DNA of 64,000 bases from Ralstonia soli (GTDB lineage Bacteria; Pseudomonadota; Gammaproteobacteria; Burkholderiales; Burkholderiaceae). Both the position numbers and the translations under genes were made by a program. Shown piece after piece: positions 8,959 to 17,148 of the stretch. Each line of letters opens with the position of its first letter. Position 1 is the stretch's first letter. Location: positions 186,001 to 250,000 of the forward strand of contig NZ_JAMXHT010000007.1 of the NCBI RefSeq assembly GCF_023955655.1, given 5' to 3'. Below the pieces are notes generated by a model. It was not told where the DNA came from. It saw nothing but the letters and a program-made list of their open reading frames with translations, and searched no databases.

Positions 8959-10323
8959 ATGAAGTCGATCGGCAGCCGCATCACTCTCTGGTATGCCATT
9001 ACCGTCACGGCAACGCTGGCTTGCCTCTTCATCGCCGGCCATTTCCTGCTCGACCGCTATCTCGTCAAGCAGCTCGATGAGCTGAACGAGGCGCAGTTCA
9101 AACACCTCAAGGCCACCCTCGGCCGGGACTACGCCAAGCTGACGCCACCGGAAATCGACGACCGCATCCGCCAGGCCACCGAATCAGCGTCGTCGTTGTT
9201 CTATATCGACATGCATGCATCGATGGCGAACCGGTTCTTCAAGTCGCGCAATCTGCATGGGCAGTCGATCCCGGACATTGCGGGCGAACGTGCGTATTCC
9301 ATCAGCATGAACACGATCGGCGAGGTGCGGGTGAGCGAATTCCAGCTCGCGCCGTTCGATGTCATCGTAGCCACGCCGCTGGCGCCGGTGAAGGATCTGA
9401 TGGCCGGATACCGGCTGGTCTTCTTCGGCTTGCTCGGCACGGCGCTGGTGATCAGTGTGGCGGTGGGCTACGGCCTGAGCCGGCTGATCCTCCACCCAGT
9501 GCGCGTGATCCAGGCCACCGCCAACCGCATCCGCTCCGACGATCTCAGTCAACGCATTCCGGTGGGCGATGTGAAGGACGAGATCGCCCAGTTGTCGGCG
9601 TTCCTGAACCAGATGTTCGACCGGCTGGAGATGTCGTTTGCCGAGATCCGGCGCTTCGCGGCGGAGGCATCGCATGAACTCAAGACGCCCATGTCGCTGG
9701 TGGCGCTGCATGCCGAGCGGCTGCTGGTCAGTGATGGACTGACGCAGCAGCAGATGGATTCGGTGGCCGTCATCCTGGAGGAGCTCGGCCGCGTGAACCG
9801 GATCATCGATGAGCTGTTGTTCCTCTCGCGCGCCGATGCCGGCGCGGTGCTTGTCGAGCTTCGGGCGCAGTCTCCGGCCGCCCTCCTGAGCACCTTCGGT
9901 CAGGATGCCTCGGCCCTGGCCGAGCACGGTGGCAAAGTCTTCGCCTGGTCGCACCGCGGCGAGGGTGAAGTCAACATCGATGGCCCCCGCATCCGGCAGG
10001 TCCTGCTGAACCTGCTGACCAACGCCTTACGGGTGAGCCCGCAGGGCGGCGTGGTGTATCTCGACTCGACCTTGGCGGCCGGTACTTGGCGCATCAGCAT
10101 GGTGGACGAAGGCCCCGGCCTGACACCCGAAGAATGCGAGCGCATTTTTGAACGGTTCGTGCGCCTGCCCTCCCCCGGCCAGGACCAGCGCGGTAGCGGC
10201 CTGGGCTTGGCCATCTGCCGCAGCATTGTGGCAATGCACAAGGGAAAGATCTGGGCCACCAGCCGCGACGTCGGGCGCGGCCTGCGCGTCGTCATCGAGA
10301 TTCCCGCCGCGCCCGCGGCGTGA
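8959..10323 (+). CDS. membrane sensor histidine kinase (OmpR-system type)
   Basis: The product is 454 residues. Parts in order: transmembrane helix about 10-32, periplasmic sensor region of about 120 residues, second helix about 150-172, HAMP (LHPVRVIQATANRIRSDDL), DHp domain with the phosphorylated His239 in RRFAAEASHELKTP, and an ATP-binding domain with N-box (NLLTNAL), G1 (DEGPGLTP) and G2 (GSGLGLAI). It should autophosphorylate His239 and pass phosphate to an OmpR-type regulator. The only such regulator in the window is at 22476-23138, 12 kb away at the other end of the island on the opposite strand. The pairing is inferred from this context. Confidence 0.92.
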   Translation: MKSIGSRITLWYAITVTATLACLFIAGHFLLDRYLVKQLDELNEAQFKHLKATLGRDYAKLTPPEIDDRIRQATESASSLFYIDMHASMANRFFKSRNLHGQSIPDIAGERAYSISMNTIGEVRVSEFQLAPFDVIVATPLAPVKDLMAGYRLVFFGLLGTALVISVAVGYGLSRLILHPVRVIQATANRIRSDDLSQRIPVGDVKDEIAQLSAFLNQMFDRLEMSFAEIRRFAAEASHELKTPMSLVALHAERLLVSDGLTQQQMDSVAVILEELGRVNRIIDELLFLSRADAGAVLVELRAQSPAALLSTFGQDASALAEHGGKVFAWSHRGEGEVNIDGPRIRQVLLNLLTNALRVSPQGGVVYLDSTLAAGTWRISMVDEGPGLTPEECERIFERFVRLPSPGQDQRGSGLGLAICRSIVAMHKGKIWATSRDVGRGLRVVIEIPAAPAA

Positions 10324-10609
10324 CGCTGACCGCAACGTTGCTGCAGGCCGCCATCGATTCTGCTTGAGCCATGCCGCGCCATCAGCGCCCTACTACGTGG
10401 CCGCGCACGCCTGGCCACCTCCACGGTTGCCCCGGCAACCCTTCGCGCGGCCTCGGCTTCTAGGGAAAACCCACCCCACAAACCGGCGTGACCTGAACGC
10501 GCTTTCAGAATCGGTTCACGTTCGAGACAGGCTGACTGTCTAGTGTATGGGCACGGTTGGAACACCCAACTACTACCACGTGATCCCTCGCAACCAAGGA
10601 CGCATAACG
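10324..10609 (+). promoter_or_regulatory. promoter region of the ABC-transporter operon
   Basis: This gap of 286 bases holds the operator at 10492-10519, then an inverted pair GACAG/CTGTC (10526-10540) and TAGTGTATGG (10541-10550), where a -10 could lie. Another small inverted pair GTTGG/CCAAC follows. AAGGA at 10596-10600 is the ribosome site for ATG 10610. No gene is visible in it. Confidence 0.55.
10492..10519 (+). promoter_or_regulatory. putative operator: CCTGAA plus TTCA direct repeats, 11-bp period
   Basis: CCTGAA (10492-10497) is followed by TTCAG (10504-10508) and TTCAC (10515-10519). The two TTCA units are 11 bp apart, one helical turn, as in PhoB/OmpR-type tandem sites. The same arrangement, with the same 12-bp offset from CCTGAA, occurs at 20106-20144, and paired TTCAG units occur at 29037-29052. 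Confidence 0.6.
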
Positions 10610-11611
10610 ATGAAAACCCGAGACAAACTCCTGCTGTGTTCCGCCATCGCCAGCATGATGGCCGCAGCTCCCGCCGCACAGGCAGCCGACAAGATCACCC
10701 TGATGGTCGGTGGCTACGAGAAGATCATCTACCTGCCCGCCAAGCTTGCCGAGGGCCTGGGTTACTTCAAGGACGAAGGCCTGAACGTCGAGCTGCTCAA
10801 TGAAGGCGCGGGCGTGGATGCCGAGAACGAGATGCTGGCGGGCGCCGTGCAAGGCGTGGTCGGCTTCTATGACCATTGCGTCGACCTGCAGGCCAAGGGC
10901 AAGTACATCGAATCGGTTGTGCAGCTCGCACATGCGCCGGGCGAGGTCGAGCTGGTGTCGAACAAACACCCGCAGGTCAAGAGCATGGCAGACCTCAAGG
11001 GCAAGACGATGGGCGTGACGGGACTGGGTTCGTCCACCAACTTTCTCACCCAGTACCTGATGGTCAAGTCTGGTGTGCCGGTGGGCCAGTTCACCTCGCT
11101 GCCGGTGGGCGCAGGTACGACGTTCATCATGGCCATGCAGCAAGACAAGATCCAGGCCGGCATGACGACCGAACCCACCATCTCACGCCTGCTCAAGACC
11201 GGCGAGGCGCGCGTCCTGGTTGATCTGCGCACCGCTGAGAAGACCAAGGAAGCGCTCGGCGGCACCTACCCGGCCGCCTCGCTGTACATGCCGACGGACT
11301 GGGTCGAGAAGAACAAGCCCACCGTACAGAAGCTCGCCAACGCCTTCGTGAAGACGCTGCGCTACATCAATACGCACAGCGCTGCCGAGATTGCCGAGAA
11401 GATGCCCAAGGACTTCTACGTGGGCGACAAGGACGGCTACGTCAAGGCCCTGGAAGGCGGCAAAGCCATGTTCACCGCGGACGGCATGATGCCCAAGGGC
11501 GGCCCGGACACGGTGCTGTCGGTGCTGAGCACGTTCTCGCCGAACGTGAAGGGCAAGAAGATCGACCTTGCAAAGACGTACACGACCGAGTTCGTAACCA
11601 AGGTGAAGTGA
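10610..11611 (+). CDS. NitT/TauT-type ABC transporter substrate-binding protein (NMT1/SsuA-like)
   Basis: The product is 333 residues from ATG 10610 (AAGGA nine bases upstream). A signal peptide ends near AAQAADKI. The chain matches the NMT1/SsuA-like family: first lobe with LPAKLAEGLGYFKDEGLNVEL, central GKTMGVTGLGSSTNFL ligand-loop region, and a C-terminal lobe with RYINTHSAAEIAEKMP. Family members bind nitrate, sulfonates, taurine, pyrimidines or other small organic molecules. It is the first gene of an ABC operon with the ATPase and permease, overlapping the next gene's possible GTG start. A paralogue is encoded at 25011-26045. The true ligand is unknown. Confidence 0.88.
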   Translation: MKTRDKLLLCSAIASMMAAAPAAQAADKITLMVGGYEKIIYLPAKLAEGLGYFKDEGLNVELLNEGAGVDAENEMLAGAVQGVVGFYDHCVDLQAKGKYIESVVQLAHAPGEVELVSNKHPQVKSMADLKGKTMGVTGLGSSTNFLTQYLMVKSGVPVGQFTSLPVGAGTTFIMAMQQDKIQAGMTTEPTISRLLKTGEARVLVDLRTAEKTKEALGGTYPAASLYMPTDWVEKNKPTVQKLANAFVKTLRYINTHSAAEIAEKMPKDFYVGDKDGYVKALEGGKAMFTADGMMPKGGPDTVLSVLSTFSPNVKGKKIDLAKTYTTEFVTKVK

Positions 11612-11613
11612 TC

Positions 11614-12462
11614 ATGGGCGCAGCAATGGCACCAACGGCAGCAACCTCCGACCCGGCCATCGAGCTGATCAACGTCAGCCGCCGCTTCCTCACGCCGGAC
11701 GGCAAATCGATGACCGCCATCCGGGATTTCACGATGACCGTCGAGCGCGGCGAGTTCGTTGCCGTTGTCGGCCCGACCGGCTGCGGCAAGTCCACCACGC
11801 TCAACCTCATCACCGGCCTGGCGAAACCCTCGGCGGGCGAGGTGCGGTTGTTCGGCAATCCGATCGACGGCATCGACAGCCGCATCGGCTTCGCCTTCCA
11901 GACCGATGCGCTCTTCCCCTGGCGCAGCGTGATCGACAACGTCGTGGCCGGGCCGCTGTTTCGCGGTGTGGCGCGTGAAGAGGCCTATGCCAGCGCGCGC
12001 CAATGGCTTGCGCGCGTGAATCTGGCGGGGCACGAAACCAAGTTCCCGCACCAGCTCTCGGGCGGCATGCGCAAGCGGGTATCGCTTGCGCAGACCTTCA
12101 TCAACGGCCCGCAGATCCTGCTGATGGACGAGCCGTTCTCCGCGCTCGACGTGCAGACCCGCGTGCTGATGCACGACGAGCTGCTGCGCCTGTGGTCGCA
12201 ATCGAAGGCGTCGGTGGTGTTCGTCACGCACGATCTGGAAGAGGCCATCACGTTGGCCGACAAGGTCTACGTGCTGACCTCCGGCCCGGCGACCGTCAAG
12301 TCGGTCTACCCGATCGACATCCCCCGGCCGCGCGTCGCCAGCGAAATCCGCTACGACCAGCAATTCATCGACATCTCGCGCACGATCTGGAATGACCTGC
12401 GCGAAGAAGTGCGGCGCGGCGCCTCGCAAGAGGAAGCCCGCGTTGCGGAGGTTGCAGCATGA
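11614..12462 (+). CDS. NitT/TauT-type ABC transporter ATPase
   Basis: The product is 282 residues from ATG 11614, preferred because AGGTGA (11601-11606) is correctly spaced; GTG 11608, overlapping the upstream stop, is an alternative. All ABC motifs are present: Walker A GPTGCGKST (53-61), Q-loop AFQTDALFPW, signature LSGGMRKRVSLAQ, Walker B ILLMDEPFSALD and switch His in FVTHDLEEA. It should power the importer formed with the permease that follows, with which it shares an ATGA overlap (12459-12462). It belongs to the SsuB/TauB/NrtD group. Confidence 0.93.
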   Translation: MGAAMAPTAATSDPAIELINVSRRFLTPDGKSMTAIRDFTMTVERGEFVAVVGPTGCGKSTTLNLITGLAKPSAGEVRLFGNPIDGIDSRIGFAFQTDALFPWRSVIDNVVAGPLFRGVAREEAYASARQWLARVNLAGHETKFPHQLSGGMRKRVSLAQTFINGPQILLMDEPFSALDVQTRVLMHDELLRLWSQSKASVVFVTHDLEEAITLADKVYVLTSGPATVKSVYPIDIPRPRVASEIRYDQQFIDISRTIWNDLREEVRRGASQEEARVAEVAA

Positions 12463-13334
12463 ACAATCAGGCCACCCTGAAGCCCCCGGTCGGCGTCTCC
12501 GTCCCCTCTGCGGCAGAGATTGAAGCCGCCGCCGCGCGCAGCGCCAAGCGCCGCAAGCAGACCGTCTACTTCTGGCGCTACTTCATCCTCATCCTCTTCC
12601 TGGGCGGCTGGGAAGTGCTGGTGCGGATGAAGCTGATCGATGAATTCTTCTTCTCCAAGCCGTCAGAAATCCTCTCGCGCCTCTACACCTGGTTGACCGA
12701 AGGCACATCCGACGGCCCGCTGTGGTACCACCTGTGGGTGACCATGGAGGAGTCCATGCTGGGCTTCATCACCGGTGCGGTGGCCGGCATCATCGCGGGC
12801 ATCGCGCTGGGGCGCAATCGCATGCTGTCCGATGTGTTCTCCGTCTACATCAAGGTGATCAACTCGGTGCCCCGTGTGGTGCTGGCACCGATCTTCATCA
12901 TGATCTTCGGCCTGGGGCTGACCTCCAAGGTGGCGCTCTCATTCGTGATGGTGTTCTTCGTGGTGTTTGCCAACGCGTTCCAGGGCGTGCGCGAGGCGGA
13001 CCGCAACCTGCTGGCCAATGCGCAGATCCTGGGGGCGCGCGGCTGGCAGCTGACACGCTCGGTGGTCATCCCGTCGGCCATGAGCTGGATCTTCGCCTCG
13101 CTGCACGTCAGCTTCGGCTTTGCCATCGTGGGCGCCATCGTCGGTGAGTTCGTGGGCGCGCGGTATGGCATCGGCCTGCTGATCAACATTGCGAAGGGCT
13201 CGTTCGATGCAGCCGGGATGTATGCGGCGATCGTCATCATCATGGTGGTCGCGCTCGCGGCCGAATACCTGATGACGCTGGTCGAAACGCGCCTGGCCAA
13301 ATGGCGTCCGGCACCGCTGCAGGACACGCACTGA
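12459..13334 (+). CDS. NitT/TauT-type ABC transporter permease
   Basis: The product is 291 residues with about six membrane helices and the ATPase-docking EAA loop at NAQILGARGWQLTRSVVIPSAM. The N terminus carries an unusual cytoplasmic extension of about 35 residues rich in Ala and basic residues (EAAAARSAKRRKQT). It starts within the stop of the ATPase gene, which indicates translational coupling. With the two genes before it, it makes a complete importer (periplasmic binder, ATPase, permease homodimer). Confidence 0.92.
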   Translation: MNNQATLKPPVGVSVPSAAEIEAAAARSAKRRKQTVYFWRYFILILFLGGWEVLVRMKLIDEFFFSKPSEILSRLYTWLTEGTSDGPLWYHLWVTMEESMLGFITGAVAGIIAGIALGRNRMLSDVFSVYIKVINSVPRVVLAPIFIMIFGLGLTSKVALSFVMVFFVVFANAFQGVREADRNLLANAQILGARGWQLTRSVVIPSAMSWIFASLHVSFGFAIVGAIVGEFVGARYGIGLLINIAKGSFDAAGMYAAIVIIMVVALAAEYLMTLVETRLAKWRPAPLQDTH

Positions 13335-13341
13335 GCGCATC

Positions 13342-13368
13342 CGGGTTCGCTGGCGACCGGCGAACCCG
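13342..13368 (+). terminator. strong stem-loop after the ABC permease
   Basis: CGGGTTCGC (13342-13350) pairs perfectly over 9 bp with GCGAACCCG (13360-13368), loop of 9. Only CCTTTCACCTT follows, not a clear T-run, so it may reduce read-through or stabilise the upstream mRNA rather than end it fully. Confidence 0.5.
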
Positions 13369-13413
13369 CCTTTCACCTTCCCGGCGGCCAGTGCCCTGCC
13401 CCACAACCTCATC

Positions 13414-14334
13414 ATGATGATCAACCACACAACAGCGAAGGGACTCGCCGACTGCGTCTGCAAATACGCCATCGCTGCCGTGGCACTCGCTGCCGCAGCC
13501 GTCGCGCAAGCCCAGGTTCCTGCTGGGTTTCCGGTCAAGAGCTACGCCCAGGAACTCGTTGACCGCACCGTCGCGCAGCATCCCGACCTGCGGGCCGTCG
13601 TGATGCACGTGACCCCGCCCAATGCGGCGGACAACGTCGTCATTGCCTCGAACATCGGCCGCATCGGCAAGCCCGCCGATGCCGATGACCTCGACGTGAT
13701 CGCCACCGGCAAGACCCGAATTGCCATGGATCACGGCAACAAGCGCATCGAGATCGAGCTGCCGCTGCATGACGTGGGCGGGCAGACCGTCGGCAGCCTG
13801 GGCCTGGTCTGGCGGTATCCGGTCGGCGGCAACCACGCGGAGTTCGAGCGCATCGCCGGCGTCATCCGCGATGCGCTGTCCCGACGTATCCTCAGCCTGC
13901 CAAACCTGATGGACCCCTACCCGTTCGCGCCGCTGGTGACCACAAAATCCAGGGCGCAGACGCTGGTGGAGGAAGCCCTCCAGCGCCACCCCGAAGTGAC
14001 GGTGCTGGCCTTGCGTGCAAAGGTGCCGCCCAAAGGCGAGCTGGTCCTGCTGGGCTCCACCTTCGGTCGCCACGGCAAGAAAGCCGATGCGGACGACATG
14101 AAGGTGCTCGACGCCGCCGCCCCCATCACCGGCGTGTATTCGAACGGCAAGCGCTTCGGCGTCGACCTCCCGATCCGCAACCGCAGCGGCATCGCCATCG
14201 GCACGCTCAACGTCGGCTACGCCTACGGCAGCGGCCAGGATGCGAAAGCCCTCACAACGCACGCCGTCACGCTGCGCGACGAACTGCAAACACGCATTGC
14301 GGCAACGCCGGCGCTGGAGGAGATCGACCCATGA
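13414..14334 (+). CDS. periplasmic protein with two tandem copies of the island's cache-like domain
   Basis: The product is 306 residues with a signal peptide ending near AVAQAQVP. Copy 1 covers about residues 42-165 (SYAQELVDRTVAQHPDL, ASNIGRIGKPADADDLDV, LPLHDVGGQTVGSLGL, IRDALSRRI). Copy 2 covers about 178-301 (AQTLVEEALQRHPEV, FGRHGKKADADDMKV, LPIRNRSGIAIGTLNV, LRDELQTRI). The same pair-of-domains layout is at the N terminus of the TonB receptor at 17149. No enzyme motif is seen; a ligand-binding role in the periplasm is an inference. Its stop overlaps the start of the next gene (ATGA at 14331), so the two are coupled. Confidence 0.8.
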   Translation: MMINHTTAKGLADCVCKYAIAAVALAAAAVAQAQVPAGFPVKSYAQELVDRTVAQHPDLRAVVMHVTPPNAADNVVIASNIGRIGKPADADDLDVIATGKTRIAMDHGNKRIEIELPLHDVGGQTVGSLGLVWRYPVGGNHAEFERIAGVIRDALSRRILSLPNLMDPYPFAPLVTTKSRAQTLVEEALQRHPEVTVLALRAKVPPKGELVLLGSTFGRHGKKADADDMKVLDAAAPITGVYSNGKRFGVDLPIRNRSGIAIGTLNVGYAYGSGQDAKALTTHAVTLRDELQTRIAATPALEEIDP

Positions 14335-15806
14335 TGCCGAAGCTCAGGAACGCGTTCGCCCCGCTGCTGGCGGCCACGCTGCTGACCGGCACAGCCTGCG
14401 CGAGCGCTGCTGTGCCCGCACAACCGGGCACCGGCACCACGACGCTGTCCAGTGTCGGCAGCCGCGAGATGGGCCCGCTGATGAACGCCTGGCTGCAGGC
14501 ATTGCACCAGCGGCAGCCCGGCTTCAACCAAGGTCCGCGCTGGCAGCATGTGGGCGATGCCGCGGCAATCGGCGCGCTGATGTTTGAACTCGCGGACGTC
14601 GCCCCGATGACGCGCCCACCGCTACCGGCCGAGCTCGCGCCCTACGCGCACCAGTTCGCCGGCGACATGATGAAGACGCCGGTGCTCGTGCAGGTGGCCC
14701 AACGCAACGGCAAACCCGTCTACCTGGCGTTCAACAAGCGGCCGGACTCGCCGCTGCCGCCGGCAATCCTGGAATTCGCCACGTTTGCTCTGAGCCCCGA
14801 GGGGCAGCAGATCGCCGCACACCAGCCCGGCTTTGCACCGCTGCCCACCAACCAGATCGCGCAAGAACTACCCAAGCTCGATGGCTATCGCGCCACGCTC
14901 GATCCCGCGCTGCCCTGCTACGTTGCGGGTGCGCCGGTCAAGGGCGAGATCCGCAGCGTCGGCAGCGACGGCATGAAATCGTTGATGGAGCGCTGGATGC
15001 ACGACTTTCATGCGCTGCAGCCCGGCGTTCGTAAAGGTGACCGCTGGGAGCACCTTGGCACGCTGAACGGCTTCCATGCGTTGATGGCCGGCGAAACCGA
15101 TCTGGCTCCCATGGGGCGCGAACTCTGGCCCGACGAGGCGGCATCGTTCGCCCAACTGAATGCCGGGCGCGAACCGTTCGAGATCCGGGTCGCGCGGGGT
15201 GGGTTCGATACCCAGCAACGCACCACGGCGCAGGCGGTGTTCGTGAATGCGGACAACCCGATCGCACGCCTCACGATGCAGCAGCTCGCCGGCATCTTCG
15301 GCCAGTCGCCCACCATCACGCGCTGGGGCCAGCTCGGGCTGACAGGCGCATGGGCCGATCGCCCGATCACGCTCGACGTACCGCCCCTCGTCACGCCGAA
15401 CGCCATGTCGATGCAGATCATGGCGCTCAAGGGTGGCGCATGGAGCAACACCGTGCACGAGGCGTCCGTCGCCGATACCGCGAAAGCCATCGCCGCCGAC
15501 ACGGGAGCGATGGGCTTCGGCGGCTTCGAAGATGGCGGGCCGGGGGTGAAGCCCGTGCCGATTGCGCGGGACGCAAGCAGCCCCGCCATCAGTGGAACGC
15601 ATGAAACCGCATCCAATGGCCGCTACCCGCTGACGCGCTACATGTACATCCGCCTGCGGCGCAACCCTGGCGAGTCGCTGCCTGCGCCAATCAAGGCATT
15701 CCTGCGCTACGTGCTCAGCCGCCAAGGACAGGAGCCCATCCTGTACTCCGGCTACTACCCCCTGACCGCGCAAGAGGTCAAGGAAGAGCTTGCCAAGCTC
15801 GAATAG
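14331..15806 (+). CDS. PstS-like binding protein with a degenerate internal duplication
   Basis: The product is 491 residues with a signal peptide ending near CASAAVPA. The C-terminal part (about 203-491) is a full PstS-like two-lobe binding protein: SVGSDGMKSLMERWM start, ITRWGQLGLTGAWADRPI hinge, and the end PIKAFLRYVLSRQGQEPIL. The N-terminal part (about 38-185) repeats only the outer pieces of the same fold: SVGSREMGPLMNAWL and LEFATFALSPEGQQIAAHQPGFAPLP, with the middle lobe missing. The gene therefore looks like a tandem duplication in which copy 1 lost its central lobe. No pstA, pstB or pstC is nearby. The ligand, phosphate or otherwise, is unknown. Confidence 0.82.
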   Translation: MMPKLRNAFAPLLAATLLTGTACASAAVPAQPGTGTTTLSSVGSREMGPLMNAWLQALHQRQPGFNQGPRWQHVGDAAAIGALMFELADVAPMTRPPLPAELAPYAHQFAGDMMKTPVLVQVAQRNGKPVYLAFNKRPDSPLPPAILEFATFALSPEGQQIAAHQPGFAPLPTNQIAQELPKLDGYRATLDPALPCYVAGAPVKGEIRSVGSDGMKSLMERWMHDFHALQPGVRKGDRWEHLGTLNGFHALMAGETDLAPMGRELWPDEAASFAQLNAGREPFEIRVARGGFDTQQRTTAQAVFVNADNPIARLTMQQLAGIFGQSPTITRWGQLGLTGAWADRPITLDVPPLVTPNAMSMQIMALKGGAWSNTVHEASVADTAKAIAADTGAMGFGGFEDGGPGVKPVPIARDASSPAISGTHETASNGRYPLTRYMYIRLRRNPGESLPAPIKAFLRYVLSRQGQEPILYSGYYPLTAQEVKEELAKLE

Positions 15807-15862
15807 GCTGGAAGGCAAACACGAACCGGCATAGAACGACAACACGAGAGGAGATAACCGCC

Positions 15863-17035
15863 ATGAACCGATCCATCACGCTGGCCGCCACGGCGCTGGC
15901 CGCCGCCGCATCGCTGGTGATGCTGGCGCCGGCCCACGCGCAGGCACAGCCGAGCGCGACACCCATGTTGATGTGGGTCACGCCGACGACCCCGACGAAC
16001 GCGCCGCAGACCGAAGCACAGGCCAAGGCCGGTGTGGAACACGGCCGCGACCTGCCGGCGCCGGAAGTGCTGCAGCCCACGCTGGACGCGCAGCTCCCGT
16101 CGTATCAGCCGCGGCGCGACATCAAGATCAGCGGCACCTTCAAGGGCGCGGCATCCGACGTGATGGTGGTCCTCGCGCAGAAGTGGATGGAGAAGTTCAA
16201 GACTTACTACCCGGACGTCAATCTGTCGATCTCGCCGCCGTATGCGGGCAGCCTGGGCGCCATCGAGCTGATCAAGGGCGACCTGGACTTCGTCTTCGTC
16301 TCGCGCGAGCTCAAGCCCGATGACATCAGCAAGTTCAAGGCCAAGTTCGGCTACGACCCGCTCAGCGTGCCGATCTCGGGCGGTTCATACCGGCACTTCG
16401 GCGCGCTCGATACCGTCGCCTTCTTCGTCAACAAGGACAACCCGATCGAGCAGATCACCTTCCAGCAGCTCGACCAGATGTACTCGTCCACGCACGCCCG
16501 TGGCGGTGCTGCCATCACCAAGTGGGGTGACCTGGGCTTGACCGGCGAGTGGGCCGACAAGCCGATCCACCTGCACGGCATCCGCCCGTGGAATGGTTTT
16601 GAGGAGTTCGTCCGCCAGCGAGTGCTGAGCGCAGACGGCAAGCGCGGCGAATGGCGCGATGGCATCAAGTTCGAGAAGCTCGTGTTCCCCATGGCCAAGG
16701 ACGTCGCCACCGACCGGTACGCCATCGGGTATTCGGGCATGGCCTACATGGACGCGCCGGTCAAGCTGGTGCCGCTGGTCGAGAAGGCGGGCGACACGCC
16801 GCAAGCCCCGACGTATGAGAACGTGGCCCTGGCCACGTATCCGTTGAGCCGCTTGACTTACTTCAACACCAACAAGGCCCCGGGCAAGCCGCTACCCCCG
16901 GCGCTGGAGGAATTCCTGAAGTTCGTACTCAGCCGCGAGGGACAGCAAGTGGTACTCGACCATGCACGTTACGTGCCGCTGCGCGCATCGCAGGTGAGCC
17001 CGGCGCGCGCATTGGTGGAGGGCCGCGCCAACTGA
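15863..17035 (+). CDS. PstS-like periplasmic binding protein
   Basis: The product is 390 residues from an ATG with a GAGGAGA ribosome site. Signal peptide ends near APAHAQAQ, followed by a Pro/Thr-rich linker of about 60 residues not typical of PstS. The binding domain has IKISGTFKGAASDVMVVLAQ, a cluster of FVSRELKPDDI, the hinge KWGDLGLTGEWADKPI and a C-terminal EEFLKFVLSREGQQVVLDH. These match the PBP_like_2/PstS family, of which four members lie in this island. Its position between the tandem-domain protein and the TonB receptor suggests work in the same uptake step. Confidence 0.85.
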   Translation: MNRSITLAATALAAAASLVMLAPAHAQAQPSATPMLMWVTPTTPTNAPQTEAQAKAGVEHGRDLPAPEVLQPTLDAQLPSYQPRRDIKISGTFKGAASDVMVVLAQKWMEKFKTYYPDVNLSISPPYAGSLGAIELIKGDLDFVFVSRELKPDDISKFKAKFGYDPLSVPISGGSYRHFGALDTVAFFVNKDNPIEQITFQQLDQMYSSTHARGGAAITKWGDLGLTGEWADKPIHLHGIRPWNGFEEFVRQRVLSADGKRGEWRDGIKFEKLVFPMAKDVATDRYAIGYSGMAYMDAPVKLVPLVEKAGDTPQAPTYENVALATYPLSRLTYFNTNKAPGKPLPPALEEFLKFVLSREGQQVVLDHARYVPLRASQVSPARALVEGRAN

Positions 17036-17061
17036 CGACGCCACGGACCTGCTGAAACAGG

Positions 17062-17083
17062 CCGATGCCCGCAACGGCATCGG
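17062..17083 (+). terminator. stem-loop between PstS-like gene and TonB receptor gene
   Basis: CCGATGCC (17062-17069) pairs perfectly with GGCATCGG (17076-17083), loop of 6. No T-run follows. It could attenuate transcription into the receptor gene or protect the upstream mRNA. The 113-bp gap ends with an AAAGGTGGAG ribosome site for ATG 17149. Confidence 0.45.
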
Positions 17084-17148
17084 TCGGGCAGTACCAACAC
17101 GCACCGAGCCGACATGACAGGCCGGGCAACAATAAAGGTGGAGACAAT

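Noticed and set aside
13342..13368. Possible riboswitch between the permease and the tandem-domain gene
   Set aside because: Only one simple stem is present; nothing resembles a known aptamer, and the gap is 79 bases.
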